From positions 5,952,001 to 6,016,000 of the forward strand of contig CM121342.1 of NCBI GenBank assembly GCA_051530055.1: a DNA stretch of 64,000 bases. The letters run 5' to 3'. The stretch is from Neoechinorhynchus agilis (taxonomy: Eukaryota > Acanthocephala). Shown piece after piece: positions 44,905 through 55,424 of this stretch. The number at the start of each line of letters is the position of its first letter. Position 1 is the first letter of the stretch. Under the pieces are notes generated by a model, which ran no database searches, was not told the DNA's origin, and saw nothing but the letters and a program-made list of their open reading frames with translations. Position numbers and translations under genes: made by a program.

Positions 44905-47380
44905 TTGGTAGTTCTAACAACCCCTCGGATTCCAATCGGGAATTTTACCAAGGTTTCTAATTGCTAAAAAATAGAGAACTTGAAATAAGACGTGAAATAT
45001 CGGTAATAAATCGATTTAAACTCCCCCTCAAGTCCAAGACAATAATCAAAGGTCTTTTCTAAGTTATAACAACCCCTCGGATTCCAATCGGGAATTTTAA
45101 CCAAAGTTTCTAATTGTTTCAAAGTAGAGAACCTAAAATAAGACATGAAATATGTGAAATATCGGCAATAAATCAATTTAAACTCCCCCTCCCGTCCAAG
45201 ACAATAATCAAAGGTCTTTTCTAAGTTATAACAACCCCTCGGATTCCAATCGGGAATTTTAACCAAAGTTTCTAATTGTTTCAAAGTAGAGAACCTAAAA
45301 TAAGACATGAAATATCGGTAATTAATCAATTTAAACTCCCCCTCCCGTCCAAGACAATAATCAAAGGTCTTTTCTAAGTTATAACAACCCCTCGGATTCC
45401 AATCGGGAATTTTAACCAAAGTTTCTAATTGTTTCAAAGTAGAGAACCTAAAATAAGACATGAAATATCGGTAATTAATCAATTTAAACTCCCCCTCCCG
45501 TCCAAGACAATAATCAAAGGTCTTTTCTAAGTTATAACAACCCCTCGGATTCCAATCGGGAATTTTAACAAAGTTTCTAATTGTTTCAAAGTAGAGAACC
45601 TAAAATAAGACGTGAAATATCGGCAATAAATCAATTTAAACTCCCCCTCCCGTCCAAGACAATAATCAAAGATCTTTTTGCAGTTATAACAACCCCTCGG
45701 ATTCTATTCTGAAATTTTATCAAAATTTCTAATTGTTTCAAAGTAGAGAACCTAAAATAAGACATGAAATATCGGTAATTAATCAATTTAAACTCCCCCT
45801 CCCGTCCAAGACAATAATCAAAGGTCTTTTCTGTTATAACAACCCCTCGGATTCCATTCGGAAATTTTAACAAAGTTTCTAATTGTTTCAAAGTAGAGAA
45901 CCTAAAATAAGACATGAAATATCGGTAATTAATCAATTTAAACTCCCCCTCCCGTCCAAGACAATAATCAAAGATCTTTTTTCAGTTATAACAACCCCTC
46001 GGATTCTATTCTGAAATTTTATCAAAATTTCTAATTGTTTCAAAGTAGAGAACCTAAAATAAGACATGAAATATCGGTAATTAATCAATTTAAACTCCCC
46101 CTCCCGTCCAAGACAATAATCAAAGGTCTTTTCTAAGTTATAACAACCCCTCGGATTCCATTCGGAAATTTTATCAAAGTTTCTAATTGTTTCAAAGTAG
46201 AGAACCTAAAATAAGACGTGAAATATCGGTAATTAATCAATTTAAACTCCCCCTCCGTCCAAGACAATAATCAAAGGTCTTTTCTAAGTTATAACAACCC
46301 CTCGGATTCCATTCGGAATTTTACAAAGTTTCTAATTGTTTCAAAGTAGAGAACCTAAAATAAGACATGAAATATCGGTATTAATCAATTTAAACTCCCC
46401 CGTTTTTTTTTGTTTTGGTTGAATAATCAATTTAAACTCCCTCCCGTCCAAGACAATAATCAAAGATCTTTTGCAGTTATAACAACCCCTCGGATTCTAT
46501 TCTGAAATTTTATCAAAATTTCTAATTGTTTCAAAGTAGAGAACCTAAAATAAGACATGAAATATCGGTAATTAATCAATTTAAACTCCCCCTCCCGTCC
46601 AAGACAATAATCAAAGATCTTTTTGCAGTTATAACAACCCCTCGGATTCCAATCGGGAATTTTAACCAAAGTTTCTAATTGTTTCAAAGTAGAGAACCTA
46701 AAATAAGACATGAAATATCGGTAATTAATCAATTTAAACTCCCCCTCCCGTCCAAGACAATAATCAAAGATCTTTTTTCAGTTATAACAACCCCTCGGAT
46801 TCTATTCTGAAATTTTATCAAAATTTCTAATTGTTTCAAAGTAGAGAACCTAAAATAAGACATGAAATATCGGTAATTAATCAATTTAAACTCCCCCTCC
46901 CGTCCAAGACAATAATCAAAGATCTTTTTAGTTATAACAACCCCTCGGATTCATTCGAAATTTTACATTTTTGGATTCCAATCGGGAATTTTAACCAAAG
47001 TTTCTAATTGTTTCAAAGTAGAGAACCTGAAATAAGACGTGAAATATCGGTAATTAATCAATTTAAACTCCCCCTCCCGTCCAAGACAATAATCAAAGAT
47101 CTTTTTTCACTTATAACAACCCCTCGGATTCTATTCTGAAATTTTATCAAAATTTCTAATTGTTTCAAAGTAGAGAACCTAAAATAAGACATGAAATATC
47201 GGTAATAAATCAATTGAAACTCCCCCTCAAGTCCAAGACAATAATCAAAGGTCTTTTTCACTTATAACAACCTTTCGGATTCCAATCGGGAATTTTAACC
47301 AAAGTTTCTAATTGTTTCAAAGTAGAGAACCTAAAACAAGACGTTAAATATCGGTAATAAATCAATTTAAACTCCCACGA
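44905..47380. repeat. 153-bp tandem repeat, about 16 copies, with alternating subtypes
   Basis: 'ataacaacccctcggatt' recurs about every 150-155 bp from 44915 to 47265. Two subtypes can be told apart: one with 'gattccaatcgggaatttta', the other with 'gattctattctgaaatttta'; in the middle they alternate, suggesting a dimeric higher-order unit. Because 153 is a multiple of three, a minus-strand frame stays open across several units (for example 44964-45482). Some inner copies carry small deletions. Confidence 0.95.
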
Positions 47381-47471
47381 CATAATTGGGAAAACAAATT
47401 GAATTTTTAAGTTTATAACTTTATTTGCGAGTGTTAGCGAATGCAACCATCCCAATTTAGAAAGAGGGCCT

Positions 47472-49976
47472 CTAATCTTTTGATAAGATGTGATCCAAGG
47501 GCTTGTTTTGCCTCAGTCGTTCGAACATACACTTATAAAGCTTTTCGAGGTTTCGAGTGTAAGTTTCGACATTGAAAAGACTGGACGACGTTTTCGCTTC
47601 GTAGATTTTCCCCCGGATTCTAGCCAGTTGGTTCTGATCGTTTCCTAGGCGGATAGCAATCCGTTCGTAATCTTGAAGTGATTCAGCTATAAGTTCTGGA
47701 CATCCGAGAGCCATTAACATCGACGCGGTAACTCTACTGGCCATATGATCCAAAGGATATGTAACTATTGGTGTTCCTGCCCAAAGAACATCCATTCCTG
47801 TTGTATATCCATTACAAACTAAAGTATCAAGGCAAATATCAGCCAATTGCGACCTTCTAACGTGTTCTTCCTTTAGAGCGAAATCAGCGAAAATCAAGCG
47901 GTTTGGATCGATTCCTTGATTTATAATAAACTTTCTAAGGTGATCTTCTGCGCAAGGAGGATACCGCAGTAACCATAGAACACTTTTTGGAACTGCTTTG
48001 ATAATAGTACACCACGAATTCATACATTGCGGAGTGCATTTATTGAGAATATTGAAGTTGCAATAAACGATGGCATCGTCTGGGATTCCGTAACGCGATC
48101 TGCATGTCACAAGTATAAAATCGGGTACGATTTGTCCGGACCTTTCTTGATATCGATCAGGTGGAATTTCAGTGAAAGCCCTATAAATATTTAAACCCAT
48201 AGAAATCGCTATTGTCTTTGAACTCTCGGATAGTTTAACTGAAACCGCCTCGTTTAGTTTTGGCTTTGATTTCTTTAGTGAAAACCTTTTATTGCCTGGA
48301 CGAAAATTAACAATGTTATTGGTATCGATCGGTGATGCAATCACGGCTGTTAATGGAATTTCAACTATTGAACGAAGCTTCAACTTATACTTAAGATGAG
48401 GAAACATCTGAGCATGATCTCCAATAAAGAACGATTGTGGCATATATGCCATTCGTTCACTGAACTGTTCAGCATTATTCAGCGGACTTGCGATCTCGTC
48501 CGTGATTATGTAATCCATAAAACATGAACCGCTTGTATTCGGATACCCGAGCCACATTATCTGTATGGGTGCTGGTTTCATCGCAAAGATCTCATTTCTG
48601 TTACCGTCCGTATATCCGTTCATATTTACCAGAATATGGATTCGGTGAGAGTGAATGAGATTTGCCGCATCCTGAAATGGCATCCCAGAAATATCAATAA
48701 AATGGTCAGAACCTCTTTTGATTCTTGACAAAAATGTCGTTTGATTTTTAGGCCCTGTTGAAAAACAGAATATCTCGAACACGTCGTGATTATGCAGTCC
48801 AGGAATGCTTTGCATTTGATGAGACGACGGATGGTCCCCGAAATCCGAAGAAACATAGCCAACTCGGATTCGTTTGTTTATCAGTTCCGTGCTGATCTTC
48901 GAACAATGAGAGAATGCGGCCGCATGAGATAATTCAACTTTCCTGGTGCACTTCCTGGCTTCTATTTCTGCTATTGATTTCCTCTCCGAATTAGATAACG
49001 GATAAAGAACGCTGTGATTTGGATCTATTGTATACTTTATTTGCTGACCACTGTTAATTAGCTGTTTCCGAATAAAATTCGTAATTAAATTCTCCATGCG
49101 GGTAAAATTCGTCCAATCACAAGTATACCTGAGACAATTCTCAAGCCCGAAAATCGCTTCTTGAAAATTTGGAAATTTACGAAGAGCGAATTTGTAGACA
49201 TCAATTGCTCCTTGGAAATTTGATATCATCCTCATCGCTTTTGCCTTCCGCATATAAATTCCTCGGCATTTTTGTCCGAGTTCTATTGCTTTATCATAAT
49301 GAAAAATGGCTTTTTCGACATCTTTCGCTAATTGTGCAAGGGCGTCCCCGTACATCATATGGATCGCAGAGATTCCTGAGTTCAATGTTAAGGCCTTCTC
49401 AAAATGTTCCAAAATTTCTCTAGTTGATCCAAGACTTTCTTGTTGCATGAGATAAGCGATACTCATATGCAAGGAATAAGAATTCGGACGTTTGTTAATT
49501 GCTGTCTTTATCGCATTTAAGGCTTGTCTTGGTCGTCCCCATTGCCAATATAACGCAGCAAGTCCGTCAAATGATTCCGCATTACTTGGATTAAGAGTTA
49601 TAGATTTTATGTAGCAATCTTCTGCTTCGGTGAACGATCCTTTCTCTCTTAGGCAATTCCCGAGCTTGAAGAGTACTTCGGGATTATTGGGTTGCACCTC
49701 GAGGCTTTTACGATATCCTTCAATGTCCGAGTCAAATTGTCGCCTTCTCGGGTACAATAAAGCCCGCCGGGTCATTTCGGACGGATTACTTTGTTCAATT
49801 TGTAATGATATCTGATTTGCAGAACCTGAACGTTCATTGATTCCCTGAGCATTCGATAGAAGTTCATTGCAGTTCATAGGCCAACCTCCTTGACCTGTTA
49901 CCAAACACAAATTTAGTCCCATTGATCTGCTTTTATCGGATGATCGACTATCTGGCAAATTTCTTCTATCGGCCAT
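47472..49976 (-). CDS. O-GlcNAc transferase-like protein, intronless and divergent
   Basis: 834 residues in one uninterrupted exon. After a Ser/Asn-rich N-terminus, about six TPRs (such as 'NNPEVLFKLGNCLREKGSFT' and 'PSNAESFDGLAALYWQWGRP') replace the 11-13 of human OGT. The two-lobed GT41 catalytic region follows: 'IRVGYVSSDFGDHPSSHQMQ' with the conserved His, 'IHILVNMNGYTDG', 'WLGYPNTSG', 'MDYIITDE', 'YMPQSFFIGDHAQMFPHL', 'RYGIPDDAIVYCNFN', 'KEEHVRRSQLADICLDT', 'GMDVLWAGTP'. By alignment to human OGT the catalytic Lys (K842) and K898/H901 are kept, but the UDP-binding Gln839 position is Ile, Tyr841 is Asn and His920 is Tyr. It may be an OGT paralogue with altered or lost activity, or the species' only OGT. 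It ends beside the 153-bp array. A 'CTTTTAG' lies about 33 nt before the ATG. Confidence 0.92.
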   Translation of the reverse strand: MADRRNLPDSRSSDKSRSMGLNLCLVTGQGGWPMNCNELLSNAQGINERSGSANQISLQIEQSNPSEMTRRALLYPRRRQFDSDIEGYRKSLEVQPNNPEVLFKLGNCLREKGSFTEAEDCYIKSITLNPSNAESFDGLAALYWQWGRPRQALNAIKTAINKRPNSYSLHMSIAYLMQQESLGSTREILEHFEKALTLNSGISAIHMMYGDALAQLAKDVEKAIFHYDKAIELGQKCRGIYMRKAKAMRMISNFQGAIDVYKFALRKFPNFQEAIFGLENCLRYTCDWTNFTRMENLITNFIRKQLINSGQQIKYTIDPNHSVLYPLSNSERKSIAEIEARKCTRKVELSHAAAFSHCSKISTELINKRIRVGYVSSDFGDHPSSHQMQSIPGLHNHDVFEIFCFSTGPKNQTTFLSRIKRGSDHFIDISGMPFQDAANLIHSHRIHILVNMNGYTDGNRNEIFAMKPAPIQIMWLGYPNTSGSCFMDYIITDEIASPLNNAEQFSERMAYMPQSFFIGDHAQMFPHLKYKLKLRSIVEIPLTAVIASPIDTNNIVNFRPGNKRFSLKKSKPKLNEAVSVKLSESSKTIAISMGLNIYRAFTEIPPDRYQERSGQIVPDFILVTCRSRYGIPDDAIVYCNFNILNKCTPQCMNSWCTIIKAVPKSVLWLLRYPPCAEDHLRKFIINQGIDPNRLIFADFALKEEHVRRSQLADICLDTLVCNGYTTGMDVLWAGTPIVTYPLDHMASRVTASMLMALGCPELIAESLQDYERIAIRLGNDQNQLARIRGKIYEAKTSSSLFNVETYTRNLEKLYKCMFERLRQNKPLDHILSKD

Positions 49977-51717
49977 TGTAGGTTAGGTGTTAGTATGGAA
50001 GTTATCTAAAAGTTAATTGGATCAATATTGATCCGTGATTAAATCACATGCAAATGTCGAGTAAAATGGCCTCGTGACCGAGGATATTGCCAATTGGGGG
50101 TTACAGCCTTCAAAAAGCATTTAATTAACCTTAGGAAACATTTCGTGCACTTTGATAACCCTGGGGAATCTAATTTTCTTATCTATATTGCCGAAAAGCC
50201 AACCGTTTTTCTTAGTGGTCCAAGCAACTTGCAAACATTTGCAAACCTCGAAATATATTGGTCAAGAAATTTGTTGGTCAATAAAAGTCTTTTCAAAGGA
50301 TAATAACGTCTCAGATTTCTTAGTTCTATTAATCTTTAAAGATGATTCGTTTGACGTTCATTACTTTCAGTCGGCTGTTTTGAAAGAAATGCCCTTTTAT
50401 AAAAACAAACAACTAATTTTTATTGGTCAAATATGTGACCTTTCACCTTTATTGGCTGTGTTGTGTACCAATTCTTATTTTTGTGAGATGCAAATATCGT
50501 TATTTAAGTAACGAAGTTGGAACTAAATTGAAAATCGTATGCAAAGTTTTTGCACCTCTTTAATTTGCAATTTTTAGTTTTCTTGATAAGTCTTATATAC
50601 AATTTTGTGGTTTTACGATCGAAATTAAATTCTGCCTAATTAACATTGGCAAAAAATTTCAATTAGAAAGTTGTAAATATTTTTTGTCTGAAATAAAGTT
50701 GTTATTTTAGATTCTTTGCAAATTATTTTCGCTTGAAAACTTTGTGTTTTCATGTGCAACTATCTCATGAATATTTAAATTTTAAAAAATTCCGCGTTTT
50801 TTTATCTTATTAATTTATTTTTCATCTTATTGCAAATTGAAGAATACGTTTTTTGATCGTGGGAATATTCCATATTATCAAAAATCTTTTCTGTACTAGT
50901 GAATTTGCAAATTATTCATTCGCTCAACGAAACTTAGAAAAAAACCGCTAAATATAATGAGATGCTTTAAATTGAGGACTAACGATAATATCATTTTGGA
51001 GGTACAATTTAGTCAAACTTTTGCTTGATGTATTTTAAATTCCGTCCGTTTAAATACACTGCGCATTTCGTCTAATGTTGCATTCGACGTTGATTTATAA
51101 TTCGTAATTTTAAAGCATTCGATTTTTAGTTTTATTAGCTAAGTTGTCCTACTTAAAAAAAATATCATTCTGAAATAGATCTGTTACCATTGCCTTCAAA
51201 AAAGATGAATCTTATCGCCTTATATGCAGAAAAACGCCGAATCGATAATATATTTTATAACGATTTTTAATTTATAAAATGCAGTGAGCTTAAATATCTC
51301 TTATTTGTTCATGATCTCGTTAATTATCTCATTGAGCGTTCAAAACAATAATAATTAAAGGTTCAATAGTTTAAGATAGAATGTATTTTCACTAAAAAAC
51401 AATAATAAATTCAACCAATCACGAAACGAGATTTTATGCTGTGTTACTTTCCCCAGCGAATTTCTAAGAAGATAGTGAAATAAACTATTTTTCGCCTAGT
51501 TTTAAAGGCGAAGCTTGAAACTTCAATCTGTTTTAAGAGCGATTTCATCAGCTGAATAGTTAAGGGTTTTTTGACGACATTACAAGAGTTTGTAAAAGTA
51601 ATTTTATACCAAAATTGTGCATCCGTAAAAAAAATTAAATGTAACACTATATTTTCAGTTCTTTTATTAGTTTTTCAATTAAATAAAAGATAACATATTC
51701 GAATCAATAGTTACTTA
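49977..51717. other. Mostly gene-free stretch between OGT-like and LRR genes
   Basis: AT-rich. The only suggestive part is 50086-50511 on the plus strand, listed separately. The rest has no frame or repeat of note. Confidence 0.4.
50086..50511 (+). pseudogene. Possible degraded coding fragment
   Basis: Two overlapping plus-strand frames have protein-like composition: '..LRKHFVHFDNPGESNFLIY' then 'FLSGPSNLQTFANLEIYW' in one, and 'DFLVLLIFKDDSFDVHYFQS' in the next. A single frame change near 50.29 kb would place them in line, or an unseen short intron does. I do not recognise the family and cannot exclude chance. Confidence 0.25.
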
Positions 51718-52914
51718 TTATCTTCCTATTCCAAATTTGAACCTTGGCTTAACCACTTCGCGTTTTTCAACCGCTGCTAATTTCAGTCTTCTTTTCAGGA
51801 GTTTTTTGTGGTGAATAATAGCAGCTATTAGATTTGGATTGTGCAAATTATTGCCGCTAAGCTGCAGATTAGCAAGGTCAACCAAACTATTGAAAACGCC
51901 TGCTGGGATCGATTCTATCAAATTGTTCGACAAATCGAGAGATTTGAGCTTTTTCCAATATGTAAAATCTGATTTTGTTATTTTAGCAATAAGATTATTG
52001 GATAGTTTAAGATCGACAATGTTCTCGCTCGTCAGCAACCCGCCGCGTGGTATAGTCAGTAAACTTCCATTAATAAAACCGAGCGTTGTTAGTTTTGGAA
52101 GATTCTTCAATTTCGACGCATCGTAGTTTGAATTGTTCGAATGGGATATAATGACACTCTCAAGCCTGGGAATGTTTTCAAAGGAAATCATCACATTCTC
52201 CAGATAATTTCTAAATTCAACACCGATTTTCTTTAGATTCTTCAAATTTCTTGCGCCCTCAACCTGTACAGATTCAATCGGGTTGAAAAAAGAAGATAAT
52301 TCTGAAAGTCGTCCCAGACATTTTGTCCCATTGAGATTAAGTACCTTTATTTGATTGATATCGATTTTCAATACTCTTAATTCACAGAGATCACCGATTG
52401 GGTCAATATTGGATATCAGGTTTTCCTTTAAATTAAGAGTCTCCAAAAAGGGAAGTTTTTTACCAAATCCCGGCTCCAAAATACTCAAATTGCATCCCTG
52501 AATACATAAATCTTTGATACGAAGTTTCCACGATACACTTAGATTTTCAATTCTTACTCTAGTCAAATGAACACTTTTTACGTTTTGGATAAAGTCAAGC
52601 GCTTTGTTTTGGCATGAGCCATTGTAGTTGTGAACGGACAAAAGAGTTAATTGTGGAAATATGTTTGTTAAATTTGCAGACATTTGGTCGATTGGAACGC
52701 CAATTAAGTGAAGGATTTGTATGTTTGATCGATCGAAGTTATTTAGTATCTCGTTGAGGCCTAGGGCAGATTGATAGTATTGGCGCTTTAATCCACACTG
52801 AATAACAATCGATTGGTTGTCGCTGAAGAGCTCAAGGCAATCTTCTACATCTCCTAATTGTGATTGGTCGACGAGTACAAAAAGTATTAAAACATTGAAG
52901 CAAAAGAAGCGCAT
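51718..52914 (-). CDS. Secreted leucine-rich-repeat protein
   Basis: 398 residues, single exon. The signal peptide 'MRFFCFNVLILFVLVDQSQ' is followed by a Cys-containing cap ('DVEDCLELFSDNQSIVIQCG') and irregular LRRs, of which the last three are canonical: 'NIVDLKLSNNLIAKITKSDF', 'LKSLDLSNNLIESIPAGVF', 'LANLQLSGNNL'. It ends in a basic tail 'KKLLKRRLKLAAVEKREVVK' without a transmembrane helix or C-terminal Cys cap, so it is probably extracellular and soluble. Typical ligands are other proteins; no orthologue can be named. The promoter and the first 50 or so codons are repeated three more times upstream. Confidence 0.85.
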   Translation of the reverse strand: MRFFCFNVLILFVLVDQSQLGDVEDCLELFSDNQSIVIQCGLKRQYYQSALGLNEILNNFDRSNIQILHLIGVPIDQMSANLTNIFPQLTLLSVHNYNGSCQNKALDFIQNVKSVHLTRVRIENLSVSWKLRIKDLCIQGCNLSILEPGFGKKLPFLETLNLKENLISNIDPIGDLCELRVLKIDINQIKVLNLNGTKCLGRLSELSSFFNPIESVQVEGARNLKNLKKIGVEFRNYLENVMISFENIPRLESVIISHSNNSNYDASKLKNLPKLTTLGFINGSLLTIPRGGLLTSENIVDLKLSNNLIAKITKSDFTYWKKLKSLDLSNNLIESIPAGVFNSLVDLANLQLSGNNLHNPNLIAAIIHHKKLLKRRLKLAAVEKREVVKPRFKFGIGR

Positions 52915-53100
52915 TGAGGTTTTTTACCTCTTTAGAGATGTTTGCACCTTTATTTCTTGAAGTTTATCGCAAGATGCTTGAATCATCGCATCAAATGTCA
53001 TTTCAGCTATGAACATTGTATAAAAAGATTTGACTCACTGAAAAATCACATACTCAACTTAGTAAGAACACGGATTTTTTAAATATTTCCTACGATGAGA

Positions 53101-53301
53101 CTAATTGTAAATTATAAAATCATATTTTATTGATTGATTTCTGAGGCTAAGGGCAGATTGATAGTATTGGCGCTTTAATCCACACTGAATAACAATCGAT
53201 TGGTTGTCGCTGAAGAGCTCAAGGCAATCTTCTACATCTCCTAATTGTGATTGGTCGACGAGTACAAAAAGTATTAAAACATTGAAGCAAATGAAGCGCA
53301 T
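53101..53301 (-). pseudogene. Truncated LRR-gene copy 1 (signal peptide plus about 45 residues)
   Basis: Open from ATG 'MRFICFNVLILFVLVDQSQ' to a stop after 66 codons. Residues 1-51 match the intact gene; the rest ('SLRNQSIKYDFIIYN') comes from the repeat junction. It could be translated to a short secreted peptide with two cysteines. Confidence 0.7.
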
Positions 53302-53488
53302 TGAGGTTTTTTTACCTCTTTAGAGATGTTTGCACCTTTATTTCTTGAAGTTTATCGCAAGATGCTTGAATCATCGCATCAAATGTCATTTCAGCTATGA
53401 ACATTGTATAAAAAGATTTGACTCACTGAAAAATCACATACTCAACTTAGTAAGAACACGGATTTTTTAAATATTTTCTACGATGAGA

Positions 53489-53690
53489 CTAATTGTAAAT
53501 TATAAAATCATATTTTATTGATTGATTTCTGAGGCTAAGGGCAGATTGATAGTATTGGCGCTTTAATCCACACTGAATAACAATCGATTGGTTGTCGCTG
53601 AAGAGCTCAAGGCAATCTTCACATCTCCTAATTGTGATTGGTCGACGAGTACAAAAAGTATTAAAACATTGAAGCAAATGAAGCGCATTG
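53489..53690 (-). pseudogene. Truncated LRR-gene copy 2
   Basis: Same as copy 1 but with one base missing near 53620, so the Met-initiated signal-peptide frame no longer continues into the cap region. The loss of a single base could be real or an assembly error. Confidence 0.65.
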
Positions 53691-53894
53691 AGGTTTTTTT
53701 ACCTCTTTAGAGATGTTTGCACCTTTATTTCTTGAAGTTTATCGCAAGATGCTTGAATCATCGCATCAAATGTCATTTCAGCTATGAACATTGTATAAAA
53801 AGATTTGACTCACTGAAAAATCACATACTCAACTTAGTAAGAACACGGATTTTTTAAATATTTCTACGATGAGACTAATTGTAAATTATAAAAT

Positions 53895-54076
53895 CATATT
53901 TATTGATTGATTTCTGAGGCTAAGGGCAGATTGATAGTATTGGCGCTTTAATTAATCAATCGATTGGTTGTCGCTGAAGAGCTCAAGGCAATCTTCTACA
54001 TCTCCTAATTGTGATTGGTCGACGAGTACAAAAAGTATTAAAACATTGAAGCAAATGAAGCGCATTGAGGTTTTTT
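53895..54076 (-). pseudogene. Truncated LRR-gene copy 3
   Basis: Fourth unit; the signal peptide is present but part of the cap coding region is replaced ('ttaattaatcaatcg'). Promoter-like upstream part intact. Confidence 0.65.
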
Positions 54077-54265
54077 ACCTCTTTAGAGATGTTTGCACCT
54101 TTATTTCTTGAAGTTTATCGCAAGATGCTTGAATCATCGCATCAAATGTCATTTCAGCTATGAACATTGTATAAAAAGATTTGACTCACTGAAAAATCAC
54201 ATACTCAACTTAGTAAGAACACGGATTTTTTAAATATTTCCTAATTATAAAATCATATTTTATTG

Positions 54266-55059
54266 ATTGATGTCTAAAATTATATGAGTGAATTTAGAAA
54301 ATATTTCATTGATGGGTGGACGTCTCGAGTTTTTATTGCGATAAACAATGCTTTAAATGTGGAATCTAAATGCGAATATAAGCAATAGGAAATAAAATGA
54401 TTAATCACTTTTATCGGGTAATCAGCGATAAATTCTTCTCAGGAACTTTATTGACGAAAAGACACAATTCTTCGTTATTATCGATCAAAAGAGACAAGTT
54501 TTTCGTCGTCATTGTATTCAGGAAGGTAAAGTTTCAAGGAGATAGTTTACAGCCGGAACTGTTTAGTCCCTTTTTGTCATCTCTCGTAAAACCGTCGGCT
54601 TGAGAAGAGATGGAATTCGGTCGATAAAGCCCTACGTTTTAGAGTATTCTCAGTTTGGATCAATCGAGTGTCGCATGGATTGACGAAACCAAAGGAATGG
54701 TCATCCATTTCAGTACCAATCAAAACGAGAGGCAGAGCTTATCCGTAAATCAACGGGAAAACTAATACCTCTAAAGTCGTTCCCTTTTCACATGAGCAAA
54801 ACACTCGTAATCTCAATTCAATTCATCCTCCCCTCATTTTTCCATACCATCAACCGAAATGAAAAGGAAAAAACCCAATATGAGAAATCGAGTGCTTTTG
54901 TGAGGACCCAAACGGACAGTCCTATTCTTTTTGGATTAAAAAGTGATTCCCAAACCAAGGCATTCAACTGCTTCTTTTGCCACATTTATGATCGCCTAAA
55001 ATGTTAGATTAAAACAAGATTGCTCTAAAATGCAAAAATAGAAATTTAGTGAGCACAAT
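54266..55059. other. Spacer between LRR array and SELENOK
   Basis: Plus-strand frames at 54397 and 54792 show no domain. No repeat seen. The 3'UTR of SELENOK, transcribed leftwards, probably ends here. Confidence 0.35.
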
Positions 55060-55133
55060 AAACACTCAAATGTTCGATCAGTGATCTTCGTTACCGATTT
55101 AGATTACACTGACGTCATAAATAATGAGTGTTT
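55060..55133 (-). promoter_or_regulatory. SECIS element in the SELENOK 3'UTR
   Basis: On the minus strand: helix I of nine perfect pairs (AAACACTCA with TGAGTGTTT), an internal loop, quartet ATGA opposite a GA step, helix II (GTCAGTG with CACTGAT, then ATCT with AGAT across a two-base bulge), and an apical loop opening with AAA. This is the full layout of a eukaryotic selenocysteine insertion element, about 37 nt downstream of the stop codon. Confidence 0.75.
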
Positions 55134-55169
55134 CAATAGTAATCGTTCAACTGTTCAAGCCGAGTTATC

Positions 55170-55424
55170 TTAACCTCATCCGGTCGAAGAGCATCCCAGA
55201 ATGTCACCAGATCCAATAATGCCTCCTCCTCCTCTGGATGCCATAAAATCGTTTTGTCTCCCAATGAATCCATTCGAAGAAGACGTCGGTTCAGTGTTAA
55301 AGTCAAACAAAGTTCTGATGAAATCGGTAAAAGTGTCCAGTACATGATATGCCGTATCTCGAGCATAGCCAAGATCCCATGGACGAGTCTCAACAACTTC
55401 ACCCGAACTAGTAATGTACGGCAT
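55170..55424 (-). CDS. SELENOK: Selenoprotein K, UGA (Sec) as penultimate codon
   Basis: 84 residues if the TGA at 55178-55176 is read as selenocysteine: the end is ..Thr-Gly-Sec-Gly-stop, as in the family ending Gly-Gly-Sec-Gly-(Arg). The N-terminus 'MPYITSSGEVVETRPWDLGY' matches the family's 'YISNGQVLDSRS..W', followed by a single membrane-like amphipathic segment ('YHVLDTFTDFIRTLFDF') and a Gly/Ser-rich tail ('ASRGGGGIIGSGDILG'). SELENOK is an ER-membrane protein in ER-associated degradation and palmitoylation (partner DHHC6). A SECIS element lies in the right place downstream. ATG directly follows 'TTTTTAAG'. A longer overlapping frame (55133-55474) lacks any family resemblance. Confidence 0.8.

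Larger units (their letters stand above)
52763..54265 (-). repeat. 388-bp tandem repeat of LRR-gene promoter plus first codons
   Basis: 'gggcagattgatagtattgg' occurs at 52763 (in the intact gene), 53151, 53539 and 53924. Each unit carries about 150 bp of coding sequence and about 230 bp upstream. The last unit is slightly shortened and has a gap in its coding part. Confidence 0.95.

Noticed and set aside
50152-50511. 119-codon plus frame as a real gene
   Set aside because: No recognisable domain, needs a frame change to join with its neighbour, and no good splice sites; kept only as a low-confidence fragment.
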